From Streptomyces sp. NBC_01304 (GTDB taxonomy: Bacteria; Actinomycetota; Actinomycetes; Streptomycetales; Streptomycetaceae): a stretch of DNA of 64,000 nucleotides. Positions 52,168-60,689 of this stretch are shown piece by piece. The DNA is taken from the NCBI RefSeq assembly GCF_035975855.1, contig NZ_CP109055.1, forward strand, positions 7,440,001-7,504,000, read 5' to 3'. Each line of letters begins with the position of its first letter. Position 1 is the first letter of the stretch. Position numbers and translations under genes: made by a program. The notes beneath the pieces were generated by a model. That model made no database searches. It was not told the DNA's origin and saw nothing but the letters and a program-made list of their open reading frames with translations.

Positions 52168-52757
52168 GAGGGGCGCCCCCTTCTCGCGCGAGGATTGAGA
52201 GCCTGCAAGCGAGTCTCGAATGCCGGGTCGGCCTGGTTCGCTTCGAAGGCGCCCGTGGCGATGTCCAGATAGCCCCAGTCACGCTCTCTACCTTGCCCGC
52301 ACAGCATCAGAGTCAGCGTCCGAGCCGGCGCATGGATCTCCGTGACCTCGTGGAACACGTTCAGCGCCAGGTGATTGCGGCCGCCAGCCTCGTGTATCTG
52401 GGTCCAAGCACGGACAACGCCGTCCACGACCTGATAACGCTCCTCTGTGTAGCCACCCATGAGAACGAACGCGGTGAATTCCCAGGGATGGTTATGCGGG
52501 CGGGGCCCTGCTCCAGCGCGCAGGTCCGGCGACATCCATAGATTGAACTTGATGGTGTGATGCTCTTCCCGCCGCACCACCAACTCCGCCTTGTACCCCG
52601 CTCCATCCGGACCCGGCACCAAGAGCCAACTTGTACCGTCGGCGAAGGTCTCCCAGGGGACGTTCTCGCCAGGCGCGTGCTCGGCCAGACCCTGCGTAGC
52701 ATGCTCGTGCATCTCCTCGTCCACGACCACGCCGGGGATGATCTCCACGCGCTCCAT
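52164..52757 (-). CDS. Cupin-like protein
   Basis: A 197-residue protein with a cupin-type beta-barrel: the metal-binding motif PRPHNHPWEFTAFVLMGGYT and the second motif NVFHEVTEIHAPARTLTLML. ATG 52757 has GGGAG 6 nt upstream. Cupins of this kind are dioxygenases, epimerases or sugar-binding proteins; the substrate is unknown. It sits after the exporter operon and may belong to it. Confidence 0.7.
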   Translation of the reverse strand: MERVEIIPGVVVDEEMHEHATQGLAEHAPGENVPWETFADGTSWLLVPGPDGAGYKAELVVRREEHHTIKFNLWMSPDLRAGAGPRPHNHPWEFTAFVLMGGYTEERYQVVDGVVRAWTQIHEAGGRNHLALNVFHEVTEIHAPARTLTLMLCGQGRERDWGYLDIATGAFEANQADPAFETRLQALNPRARRGRPS

Positions 52758-52847
52758 GTTCAACTCCCATCCTCGCGGCCGTAGCACGGCACAGATGAAG
52801 CCGGTGATTGCCAGGCATTCACCGGCTTCACCCCGTCAGGGCGCTCG

Positions 52848-52999
52848 TCACGTCCAGTCGTGGCCCCGAGAGTGATCAACCCGGTCCAGAGCGACCGTAA
52901 AGGCGAGCCCGTAATGGTCGGAGTTTGTGCCCGGGGCCACCCGCCAGCAGGCACGTGTGCCGTCACGGTCAACGCGCTGTTCTTCGCCTTGTTGTTCAC
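52848..52999 (-). pseudogene. Split small gene after the MFS exporter
   Basis: GTG 52999 has a perfect GGAGGG ribosome site 8 nt upstream and opens VNNKAKNSALTV. The frame then becomes poor, while a shifted frame encodes DRDGTRACWRVAPGTNSDHY and ends at TGA 52848. A single frame change near 52965 would join them into about 50 residues with one Cys and several His. It may be decayed, or the frame may be changed on purpose. Confidence 0.4.
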
Positions 53000-53061
53000 G
53001 GCTGATTCCCTCCGGTTGAGGCTTGATCGCTAGCGGGCATGTCGATCTCGGTGCGCGATGC

Positions 53062-54321
53062 CTATAGCTGGCGCCCAGCGCCGAGGTCGCGTACGGGGGA
53101 GCAGAGCAGGATGAGGAACGGTGCGGTGAGGGCGCAGGTGATCACTACGAGCGTGGGGCGTAGCCCGATGAGCGTGCCCAGGACGCCGGCCAGAAGGGCA
53201 GCGAACGGGCGCAGTCCGAGGGCCAGCCATGCCCCGGTGGCCTGGGCGCGGCCCTGCAGGTGGTCCGGGCAGAGTTCTTGGCGGACGCTGCGCTGCAGAC
53301 CGCCGTGTGCGACCGCCGCGCATGTCTGCAGCAGCATGCCGGCGCCGATCGCAGCCTGTCCGCCGACGCCAGGGCCGACGACGACAAGGGGGATCTGAGC
53401 GAGCGGGTTGAGTGCCAGGGCGGTGAGCATGACCGGTCCGGCTCCCCATCGCCGCTCGAGAGGTCTCCACATGAGAGCGCCGAGGAATCCGCCGACGCCG
53501 CCCGCGCCCATGACGAGACCGAGCGCGGTGGGACGCCACGCCAACTCCCGGAGTAGATACAGAGACCAGAGTGCGGCGCTGGCGGCCAGGATGAACGAGG
53601 TAGTCGCGTTCGCGGTGACGATGGACCGCACGAGGGGGGCCTTGAGGGTGTAGTCGAGGCCTTCGCGGATCTCCGTCCACTGGCTGGTGCCCTCGGGCCG
53701 AGGCTCCGGTTTGGGTTCACGGTGGCGGATCCGGAGCAGGCACCAGGCGCCAATCAGGTAGGAGACGGCGTCCAAGGTGATGGCTCGGGCGGCGCCCAGG
53801 ACTGTGACGAGGAGACCGCCCAGGTTGTTGCCCGCCAAGTCAGCGAGCGAGTTCGCCGCGCCGAGCTTCGAGTTGCCTTCTTTGAGTTGCTCCCCGCGTA
53901 GCAGCATCGGAAGGTAGCTGATCGAGGCGTTGCTGCCGATCACGTGGAGCGCGGAGACGAGAAACGAGACCACGTACAGATGGAGGAGTGTGGTCTCGGC
54001 GATCCACGCGGCGAACGGGATGGTCACCAGCACTGCCGCGCACCCCAGGTCGCTGCCGATGATGATCGGCCTCTTGCGGTAGCGGTCGGCAAGCACGCCA
54101 GCGTGTAGCGAGAGCAGCAGGTGGGGCAGCCTCCCGCAAAACGCGATCACGGCGACGTGCATGGTCGAGGCGTGCAGATCCACGACTGCGATCACCGAGA
54201 TCCCGATGGCGGTGATGCCGCCACCTGTGACGGAGATGGCCTGGCCGCCCCAATAGCGGTGGAAGTCCCGGTGCTGCCACAAGCTGCTGGCCCGACCGGA
54301 GGTCCGATCTCGGCCGGGCAT
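53062..54321 (-). CDS. MFS exporter
   Basis: A 419-residue, 12-helix transporter of the DHA3/EntS-like group. Visible are the N-terminal LWQHRDFHRYWGGQAISVTG, the family loop HAGVLADRYRKRP between helices 2 and 3, and the second-half motif of GAGGVGGFLGALMWRPLERR. Its ATG shares one base with the upstream stop (TGATG). It probably exports the product of the operon or gives resistance to it. Confidence 0.85.
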   Translation of the reverse strand: MPGRDRTSGRASSLWQHRDFHRYWGGQAISVTGGGITAIGISVIAVVDLHASTMHVAVIAFCGRLPHLLLSLHAGVLADRYRKRPIIIGSDLGCAAVLVTIPFAAWIAETTLLHLYVVSFLVSALHVIGSNASISYLPMLLRGEQLKEGNSKLGAANSLADLAGNNLGGLLVTVLGAARAITLDAVSYLIGAWCLLRIRHREPKPEPRPEGTSQWTEIREGLDYTLKAPLVRSIVTANATTSFILAASAALWSLYLLRELAWRPTALGLVMGAGGVGGFLGALMWRPLERRWGAGPVMLTALALNPLAQIPLVVVGPGVGGQAAIGAGMLLQTCAAVAHGGLQRSVRQELCPDHLQGRAQATGAWLALGLRPFAALLAGVLGTLIGLRPTLVVITCALTAPFLILLCSPVRDLGAGRQL

Positions 54322-55265
54322 CAGGCCGACTCCTCATGGCGGCCGATGGATGGCCGGTGACGCATGGCTTCGCGGAGTGCCGCCCCAGCGGAAGAGAGGG
54401 TATCGCCATCGCGTGAGGCGATCGCGCGGTGGAGATCCTCGACGGCAGCGACGATAGCGGCGTCGTCGAGGACGAGTTGCTCAGCGTCGCTGAGTTTGCG
54501 TCCGTACGCTGCGAAGAAGGCCTCAGCGAGGTGCGCATGAGTGGCCCACAGCGCGGCAGTCCGTGTGAAGTCACAGACAGCAGGCAGAACTTGAGCGCGC
54601 CCCAAGTCCGTCAGTGACAGGGTCTGTCCCTGAATGTTCCACCGCCAGGAACTGGTGGCGAACGTGCCATGGCAGAACGCCACCGGCAGTTCCTCGCTCC
54701 GGTGCAGCAGCCGGTCGGTGCTGCGGCGTATTACCTCGGCCTCCTCCGGACTGAGCCACGAGTCGATGCGTTCGAGCAGATACAGGATGCGCTGGATGTA
54801 GTGGGCGAGGTGCCGTACGCCCAGAGCGGCCGCATCGGGAACCCGCTCGACGCTGCGGTGCAGGACAGCTAGAAGGCGCCCGGCATCCTCATGGACGCGC
54901 GGCAGCACATGCAGCGACACCTCGCCGTCGACAGGCCTGCCGCGCGGATGCGTGATCAGCAGAGCGCGCAGCCGCGCCTCGGAGGCGATCAAGCGCGGCC
55001 CATTGGCAGGACCAAGACGGTGTATCGCTACCCGGTAGGCCTGGACCTCCCGACGGAAGTCCAGGTCATGGCGCGTGACACGAATGTCGATGAGCCCCTG
55101 GGGCGCCGAGACACGCCAACTCCTCGCCCCACTGAAGTCCGCTGGAAGCAACCAGGGCGTGATGGTCCCGAGCCTGGTTCTGGCCCACTCCGCAACCTGA
55201 GCCGGGAGCGGCGTCGGCTGCACAGGCGGGGCCTGGCGCGTGCGCGTTGAAGATTGCCAGCTCAT
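54321..55265 (-). CDS. Degenerate APH-fold kinase-like protein
   Basis: A 314-residue protein with the aminoglycoside phosphotransferase fold but a changed active site: the catalytic HGD-x4-N becomes CHGTFATSSWRW (Asp to Thr, no Asn), while the metal-binding DFE/DFG becomes LTDLGRAQVLPAV. ATG 55265 overlaps the ABC transporter stop (ATGA), so its translation depends on it. It may be a pseudokinase scaffold or regulator working with the two other kinases of this operon. Confidence 0.7.
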   Translation of the reverse strand: MSWQSSTRTRQAPPVQPTPLPAQVAEWARTRLGTITPWLLPADFSGARSWRVSAPQGLIDIRVTRHDLDFRREVQAYRVAIHRLGPANGPRLIASEARLRALLITHPRGRPVDGEVSLHVLPRVHEDAGRLLAVLHRSVERVPDAAALGVRHLAHYIQRILYLLERIDSWLSPEEAEVIRRSTDRLLHRSEELPVAFCHGTFATSSWRWNIQGQTLSLTDLGRAQVLPAVCDFTRTAALWATHAHLAEAFFAAYGRKLSDAEQLVLDDAAIVAAVEDLHRAIASRDGDTLSSAGAALREAMRHRPSIGRHEESA

Positions 55266-57526
55266 GATGCTGCGCTGGATGAGGGAGCGTCGGACCGGGA
55301 TGAGTGGGGCGAGGGCACTGCTCCTCCGTTGCATCCAGTGCAATCTGCAGGGTCCGCGACTTCGTGCGCACTGGTTCCTGCGGAAACGCCGGAATCCGAG
55401 CTCGATGCGCACTCGTCCGGTCGGTCGGGAGTGTGCACTCCCTCCGTCCCAGCACGGTTCGGAGCAGGGTCGGCTTCGGCACCACCACAGGTCGCGTGAT
55501 CCACTGCGCACCCAGGCTCGGATTTGCGCATCGAGTGCGCATCCTCAGCCGACATTGCGCATCGAGTCGTGGACCCTACACAATCCCGCTCACTTTGGAA
55601 CTGGGCGGCCTGCAGGTTGTAGAGCTCGGCATACAGCGACCCGTCCTGGGCCAGGAGTTCCTCGGGGCTGCCGGATTCGACCAGACGGCCGCCATCGAGG
55701 ACGTGGACGAGATCGGAGTGCCGGACAGAGGCGAGCCTGTGGGTGATCAAGACGATGGTCTGGCCGGCATCCGCCAGAGCACGAATGCGGTCGAAAACGT
55801 CCAGCTCAGCCCGGGCATCCAGGGCTGCGGTGGGCTCGTCAACGATCAGTACCTCGCCGCCCCGGTGGGCCGCTCGGGCGATCCCGAGCCGCTGCCACTG
55901 GCCGCCGGACAGTTCCGCTCCGCCGCGAAAACCCCGACCGAGCAGCGTATCGAGCCCCCGCTTCAGCCCCGCGAGAATGTCCTGAGCCCCAGCGTGACCG
56001 ATCGCCGGCTGCAGCCGGTCAGTGTCCATGGGGAGTTCGGGGCGGCCGATCCCGATATTCACGCGAGCGGTGAAGGTCCACCGCGTGAAGTCCTGCGCCA
56101 CCATCGCGATCCGCGAGGCGAGTTGGTCGCGTACCGCGTGTGCGCTGTCCACGTCGTCCCACAGAATGCGGCCGGCGGTCGGCCGGTACAGACCGGCCAG
56201 GAGTTTCACTAGCGTGGTCTTGCCGGCGCCGTTGACTCCGACGAGTGCGACGATCTTCCCTGTTGGGACGGACAGTGACACGTCCTTGAGGGTCAGCGCG
56301 TCTTCGTCGTCCTGGCCGGGGTAGGTGAAGGACACGTTCTCGAAGCGGATCTCCCGCACGTGGTCGGGGAGGTCCACTCCTCCGGACGGGATGGCGCGCC
56401 GATCGGCATCGGCGATCAGGCGCTGGAGGTCGGCCACATAAAGGACTTCGCCGTTCAGGTTGTTCAGCTGGGTGACCAGCGTGGTCAGACTTGATGCCCC
56501 GGTGCGGATCCCGATGACGGCAGTTCCCGCTACGGCCAGTTCCATGAACCCGAACCACAACAGAGCGAGCAAAGCCCCGTAGGTGGCGGCGGTGGCCAGG
56601 CCTGTCCACACCGATGCGATCAGCACGGTGCGCCCCTCCTGCCGGGCCACCCGTTCCTTTTCGGCCTCGGCGGCTTCCGACATTCCGCGGTACTGCTCCA
56701 GCAAGAACGGGCCGACCTGGTGCACCCGGATCTCGGGAGCAGCCTTGGGATCAATGATCATTTGGGAGATCTTCTGGCAGGCCCGAGAATGCTGGGCCCA
56801 CGTCTGCCACAGGCGGTAACGGCGCTGGGCTGTGGCCAGTGCGGACCAGCCGCTGGGCAGCGCCATTAGTACGAGCATGGGTAGTAATGCCCAGTGGAGA
56901 ACGGTGAGTACACCGATCGCGGCCACGAAGCCGAGCAGGGCGTTGATGACCTGGGTGCCCATGCGGATGGAGAACCTTGCCGCCATCGCGCCGTGCTGTG
57001 CGGAGTCCAGCAGTCGATGGAATTCGTCATCCTCGATCGCCTCCAACTCGACCCGACACGCCCGCTCCAGATAGGTTTCGGTCGCCCTCCGCTCCACCTT
57101 GGGCTCGAGCCGGCCCGTCGCGTACGTCGACCGGGACCGGCATAACGACGCCACCATCATGGATAACGTGACCACAGCGAGTGCCGGCGCGGCGGCCCGG
57201 GCCCGCTCCTGCAGGATGGCGTCGGTCAGCACGTGCGCCAGGGCGGCGTTCACGCCGAGCAAGGTGACCACGCGGGCGAGCCCTTGGCCCAGCTCGGCGC
57301 CGATCAACTGCCGGGTCCCCAAACGGTCGGCGGTCCAGGCCAGCCGGACCACGATGGCGAGCTGGGCGGGCAGTTGTCTGATCATGCTGCTGAAAGTGGT
57401 GTTCAGCCGGGCGTCTTCGTGCCGTGACCAGCCCTGGTCATAGCGAAGCGGCCCGCCGAACAGCAGCTGCTCCGAGTCGGACACCTTCTCTGTATGGAGC
57501 TCAGCGGTGGGGGACTTTCGCTTCAC
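55262..57526 (-). CDS. ABC exporter, fused permease and ATPase, with Cys-rich tail
   Basis: A 754-residue fused exporter. Residues about 30-350 form the membrane domain; the ATPase has Walker A GVNGAGKTTL near 425, signature LSGGQWQRLGIARA near 540 and Walker B VLIVDEPTAALD near 562, then HRLASVRHSD. After the usual end near residue 642 comes a low-complexity tail of about 112 residues with seven Cys, over a DNA stretch with ACTCGATGCGCA repeats. GTG 57526 overlaps the Nudix stop (GTGA) and has AAAGGAGG upstream. It likely exports the product of the operon. Confidence 0.88.
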   Translation of the reverse strand: MKRKSPTAELHTEKVSDSEQLLFGGPLRYDQGWSRHEDARLNTTFSSMIRQLPAQLAIVVRLAWTADRLGTRQLIGAELGQGLARVVTLLGVNAALAHVLTDAILQERARAAAPALAVVTLSMMVASLCRSRSTYATGRLEPKVERRATETYLERACRVELEAIEDDEFHRLLDSAQHGAMAARFSIRMGTQVINALLGFVAAIGVLTVLHWALLPMLVLMALPSGWSALATAQRRYRLWQTWAQHSRACQKISQMIIDPKAAPEIRVHQVGPFLLEQYRGMSEAAEAEKERVARQEGRTVLIASVWTGLATAATYGALLALLWFGFMELAVAGTAVIGIRTGASSLTTLVTQLNNLNGEVLYVADLQRLIADADRRAIPSGGVDLPDHVREIRFENVSFTYPGQDDEDALTLKDVSLSVPTGKIVALVGVNGAGKTTLVKLLAGLYRPTAGRILWDDVDSAHAVRDQLASRIAMVAQDFTRWTFTARVNIGIGRPELPMDTDRLQPAIGHAGAQDILAGLKRGLDTLLGRGFRGGAELSGGQWQRLGIARAAHRGGEVLIVDEPTAALDARAELDVFDRIRALADAGQTIVLITHRLASVRHSDLVHVLDGGRLVESGSPEELLAQDGSLYAELYNLQAAQFQSERDCVGSTTRCAMSAEDAHSMRKSEPGCAVDHATCGGAEADPAPNRAGTEGVHTPDRPDECASSSDSGVSAGTSAHEVADPADCTGCNGGAVPSPHSSRSDAPSSSAAS

Positions 57527-58122
57527 AGCCAGCCTCCTTTGAGGGGGATCTCGCTGACCGTCGATGACGAGTTCTCGGGATAGCCCCACAGGTCGCAGGC
57601 GGTCCGGATCGCGGCATCGGCCTGGCTGCGGCCTTGCTCATCCCAGCCGAACAGATCGACGATGCGGTGCGGCGCCGCGAGTAGCCGGATCATGGTCGAG
57701 CCGGTCGCGGGATCTACGGCGGAGGCACCGATGTGGGTGACGGCGGCGGCCATCCGTACCCGGGCGCGCGCTCCGTTGCCGTCGTACGTGTCACTGATCT
57801 TGTCGTGCAGATAGCCGAGGTAGTGGGCTGGTCCGAGGGCGAGTTGGGCCTCTTCGGCTGCCTCGCGCTCCAGGGTGGCTGACGGATCGTCGTGGTCTTC
57901 GTCTTCGACCTGGCCGCCGGGCAGCACCGGCAGCATGTGCGTGGTGTCGATCAGGACGATGCAGCGGCCGTCCGGGACGAATAGCCATCCCCAGGACTGC
58001 GTGACTTTGAGATTGTCGGGTACGTCCTCGGCCTCGTGCCAGGGCCATTCCATCGAGTGGCGGCGCCGGGCCAGGGGACCGATGCGCTCTAAGGCGGGCA
58101 GCGTGAGTTCAGGTTCGGGCAA
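57523..58122 (-). CDS. Nudix hydrolase
   Basis: A 199-residue Nudix protein with the Nudix box spread over GGQVEDEDHDD and LEREAAEEAQLAL (G-x5-E-x7-RE-x2-EE pattern). It hydrolyses a nucleoside-diphosphate-linked substrate, which one is unknown. TTG 58122 is preferred because GAGGAG stands 6 nt upstream; GTG 58182 gives a longer N-terminus overlapping the exonuclease gene. Confidence 0.8.
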   Translation of the reverse strand: MPEPELTLPALERIGPLARRRHSMEWPWHEAEDVPDNLKVTQSWGWLFVPDGRCIVLIDTTHMLPVLPGGQVEDEDHDDPSATLEREAAEEAQLALGPAHYLGYLHDKISDTYDGNGARARVRMAAAVTHIGASAVDPATGSTMIRLLAAPHRIVDLFGWDEQGRSQADAAIRTACDLWGYPENSSSTVSEIPLKGGWL

Positions 58123-58153
58123 CGGAATCTCCTCGGTGGCGCGCGGTCGGCGA

Positions 58154-58837
58154 TCAGGGCAGTTCAAGTTGGGTTGGCGCACTGGCCCGTGGGCGCCTGC
58201 TGGAGACGCGGATGAGGGAGGTCAGGCTGGTGATGGCGTGTCTGCGGGCGGCCTCGGTCAGCAGCGTGCGGAACAGAGAGGCGGTGACGATCACGTCGTC
58301 CATCGCCCGATGCCGGTGCGGAGGTTGAGGGATTCCGTAGCGGGCCAGGAGCGCGTCGAGGTCGTACGCCGGCAGATCCGGGGCGAGGTGCTTGGCGAGC
58401 AGCCGTGTGTCCACGATCCGGGTGTAGGCGAGCCGCGGGCACGCCTCTCGGTATGCGTAGATGAAGTTGCCCTCAACCGGGGCGTGGTGAGCCACTAGCA
58501 GCACGGGCCGCGGCGGCAGTTCCTCGTCCAGCGTGCGCAAGACGGTCGTGGCCGGTGAGGCGTCGGTGACATCCTCCGGTGTGATCCCGTTCTGCTTCGC
58601 GCCGAACGGCGTCACGGGAGCATGCGTGGGCGGGCGGATCAATGACTGGAATGAGAAGCCACTGCGTACCGGACCGCAACCCGGTTCGTGTTTCAGCCCT
58701 AGGGCAGCGACTTCGATCGGCTCGGGAGCAGCGCCCTTCGGGGTGGTGCCTTCGAAGTCGATCACCACGAAGTGGGTGTCCTGGAACGCCGGATCCTCGG
58801 CCAGTCGTCTGCGGCCAGGTCTGGTGGTGTCGGTCAT
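58154..58837 (-). CDS. DEDDh 3'-5' exonuclease
   Basis: A 227-residue DnaQ-like exonuclease. Motif ExoI is VVIDFEGTTPKG, ExoII is VAHHAPVEGNFI (with Asn or Asp replaced as N), and ExoIII is PHRHRAMDDVIVTA with the catalytic His and Asp. It removes nucleotides from a 3' end of DNA or RNA. ATG 58837 overlaps the upstream stop (ATGA) and has GGGAG 7 nt upstream. In this operon it may process or protect nucleic acid, or use a nucleotide-like substrate. Confidence 0.8.
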   Translation of the reverse strand: MTDTTRPGRRRLAEDPAFQDTHFVVIDFEGTTPKGAAPEPIEVAALGLKHEPGCGPVRSGFSFQSLIRPPTHAPVTPFGAKQNGITPEDVTDASPATTVLRTLDEELPPRPVLLVAHHAPVEGNFIYAYREACPRLAYTRIVDTRLLAKHLAPDLPAYDLDALLARYGIPQPPHRHRAMDDVIVTASLFRTLLTEAARRHAITSLTSLIRVSSRRPRASAPTQLELP

Positions 58838-59889
58838 CGGTGCTCTCCCGGGAGGGGAGCTGAGGTTCTGAGCGTGTCCTCGAGGTCGTCGAGACTGTCG
58901 AGGAGGCGACCAATGCTGGCCTGCCGCTCTCGCCAGTGCCGCTTCAGGTCGACCTCGGCCTCGTACGGCAGGTCGTATTCGGCGGTGGTCGAACCGTAGA
59001 AGCTGAACAGCATGTAGAGCAGAGCGATCCGACCGCAGGCCAGAACATCGTTCAGGGGCAGGGTGGGGTTTTCTGAGCGGTACGCGGACACCATCGCGGT
59101 CGCGCAGGCCAACCACTGATCGCTCGTGGCGACTGTGCGGGGGTCGAAAGCTGCACGGCCCAACTCCCAGGCGGGAATGGCCTGGGCGCTGCGGAAGTCG
59201 ATGATGCCGGTGACGACATCGGTCAGGACCAGCATGTTGGGGCGGACGAAGTCCGCGTGAAGTGCCTGCGTCACCAGATGCTGGGGCAGACCGTCGCGGA
59301 GCCGGCCGACGTGCTTGGTCAAGTCCTGGCACCGCTGGTCGAGCTGTGCACGGACTTGGGGCAGATCGTCGTCACCTTGCAGCCTCGCCAGAGACAGCGC
59401 GCTGTCGCATCGTGCCACGGCGTTCGTGACGGGCTCGGTGAGCCAGCGGGACTCCTGCACGCGCTCTGGCATCGGGTAGGCGGCCAGGACCCGGTGCATC
59501 TTCCCGAGCACCATGCCGATGTGTTCCGCGCGCGGCACCGTCATCGCCCCGGTGGCCACGCGACCGGGAGCCTCATCGACCACTGCCCAGGCGCTTCCCT
59601 CGGCGATAGCGACTAGGTCACCGTCACGGTCGGGCCACACGCGCGGCACAGGGAGATCAGCGGCCCGGCAGAACTCCGACATATCCCATGCCGAGCGAGC
59701 CGCACTCACGTCGGCGCTCGACGCATACTCTTTGACGAACAACCGGTGCCCACCGTTCGTCAACACGCGCCGGTTGATGGTGTCAGTCCCTATCGGAACC
59801 TTCTCGACGGCCTCGACCGTCAGCCCGTAGCGGTCCGCCAATACTTCGACGGCCAGATCGTCACCCCAGACGTCGGTCATCCTGTTCAC
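58834..59889 (-). CDS. APH-fold small-molecule kinase
   Basis: A 351-residue protein of the aminoglycoside phosphotransferase/choline kinase fold. It has an N-terminal nucleotide loop (DTINRRVLTNGGHRLFVKEY with the Lys for ATP), catalytic ALHADFVRPNMLV (H-x-D-x4-N) and metal-binding GIIDFRSAQAIPAW. So it should be an active kinase of a small hydroxylated substrate. GTG 59889 overlaps the methyltransferase stop; ATG 59880 is an alternative. Confidence 0.8.
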   Translation of the reverse strand: MNRMTDVWGDDLAVEVLADRYGLTVEAVEKVPIGTDTINRRVLTNGGHRLFVKEYASSADVSAARSAWDMSEFCRAADLPVPRVWPDRDGDLVAIAEGSAWAVVDEAPGRVATGAMTVPRAEHIGMVLGKMHRVLAAYPMPERVQESRWLTEPVTNAVARCDSALSLARLQGDDDLPQVRAQLDQRCQDLTKHVGRLRDGLPQHLVTQALHADFVRPNMLVLTDVVTGIIDFRSAQAIPAWELGRAAFDPRTVATSDQWLACATAMVSAYRSENPTLPLNDVLACGRIALLYMLFSFYGSTTAEYDLPYEAEVDLKRHWRERQASIGRLLDSLDDLEDTLRTSAPLPGEHR

Positions 59890-60689
59890 CGCTTTCCGTA
59901 TGGCGAGGGTCGTCGGGCGGTGAGCAGCGTGAATGCGTTGTTCTCCAGGAGCACGCCGTCGGTGGCGAAGTGCGCCAGGACGGTATTCACCGCGGACTCG
60001 AAGTTCTCCCGACGCTCTCCGAAGAGATGCGGGGCCGCGAACGATGTCGAATACAGGTAGCCGATGACCTTCTCCGGGATCCAGGTCCGGCGGACGGGGA
60101 CCACCGTCTCGGTGACCTCGCTAAACGGGGAAGCACGGAGCACTTCAGCGTGCGGTGGCCCGGCTGTGTCGAAGGTACGGGTGCCAGCGCGGCGCTGCGC
60201 GCCGAGGAAGTCCTGCACGACGCCTCGAACCGCACGCTGCCAGGGATTGTCAGCGGTCCACAGGCTGCGGTCGCTGAACACAGCGACGACACCGTCCGGT
60301 GCAACGTACTCACTGAGCCGACTCAGGACAGTCGGTTGATCCAGCCAGTGGAAGACGCGGCAGAACGTCACCAGATGCGGCTGCCAGCCCACAGCCGGAG
60401 TGAACTCCTCAGCCAGCCCGTGGTGCAGAAGCAGCCGGCTCTTTGGCTGAACGAGTGGCCGCAAGAACGCCTCTGCTGCCGTGACCATGTCCGCGTCTGA
60501 GTCGACCGCGACGATGTCACTGAACAGGTCCAGTAGGGCCTCGACGACCAGCCCTGGGCCCGTGCCGATGTCGAGCAATCGCCGAGGGGAGCCGGTGGGG
60601 GTGATCCGATCCAGCAGCGTGGTCAGTTCGTGGGGGAGTTCAGGCCTGAACTGCTGGTAGAACTCCGAGGTGCCGGTGAAGGCGCTCAT
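59886..60689 (-). CDS. SAM-dependent methyltransferase
   Basis: A 267-residue class I methyltransferase: motif I is LLDIGTGPGLVVEALL; the acidic VDSDADMV binds SAM ribose; post-motif FHWLDQPTVLSRLSEYVAPD and GVVAVFSD follow. Its start overlaps the upstream stop (ATGA). Probably a small-molecule O- or N-methyltransferase (UbiE/Methyltransf_11-like). Confidence 0.82.
   Translation of the reverse strand: MSAFTGTSEFYQQFRPELPHELTTLLDRITPTGSPRRLLDIGTGPGLVVEALLDLFSDIVAVDSDADMVTAAEAFLRPLVQPKSRLLLHHGLAEEFTPAVGWQPHLVTFCRVFHWLDQPTVLSRLSEYVAPDGVVAVFSDRSLWTADNPWQRAVRGVVQDFLGAQRRAGTRTFDTAGPPHAEVLRASPFSEVTETVVPVRRTWIPEKVIGYLYSTSFAAPHLFGERRENFESAVNTVLAHFATDGVLLENNAFTLLTARRPSPYGKR

Noticed and set aside
52760..52999. 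79-residue frame as a possible RiPP precursor
   Set aside because: Codon bias fails after about 12 codons and a different frame carries the coding signal; no RiPP maturation enzyme is nearby.
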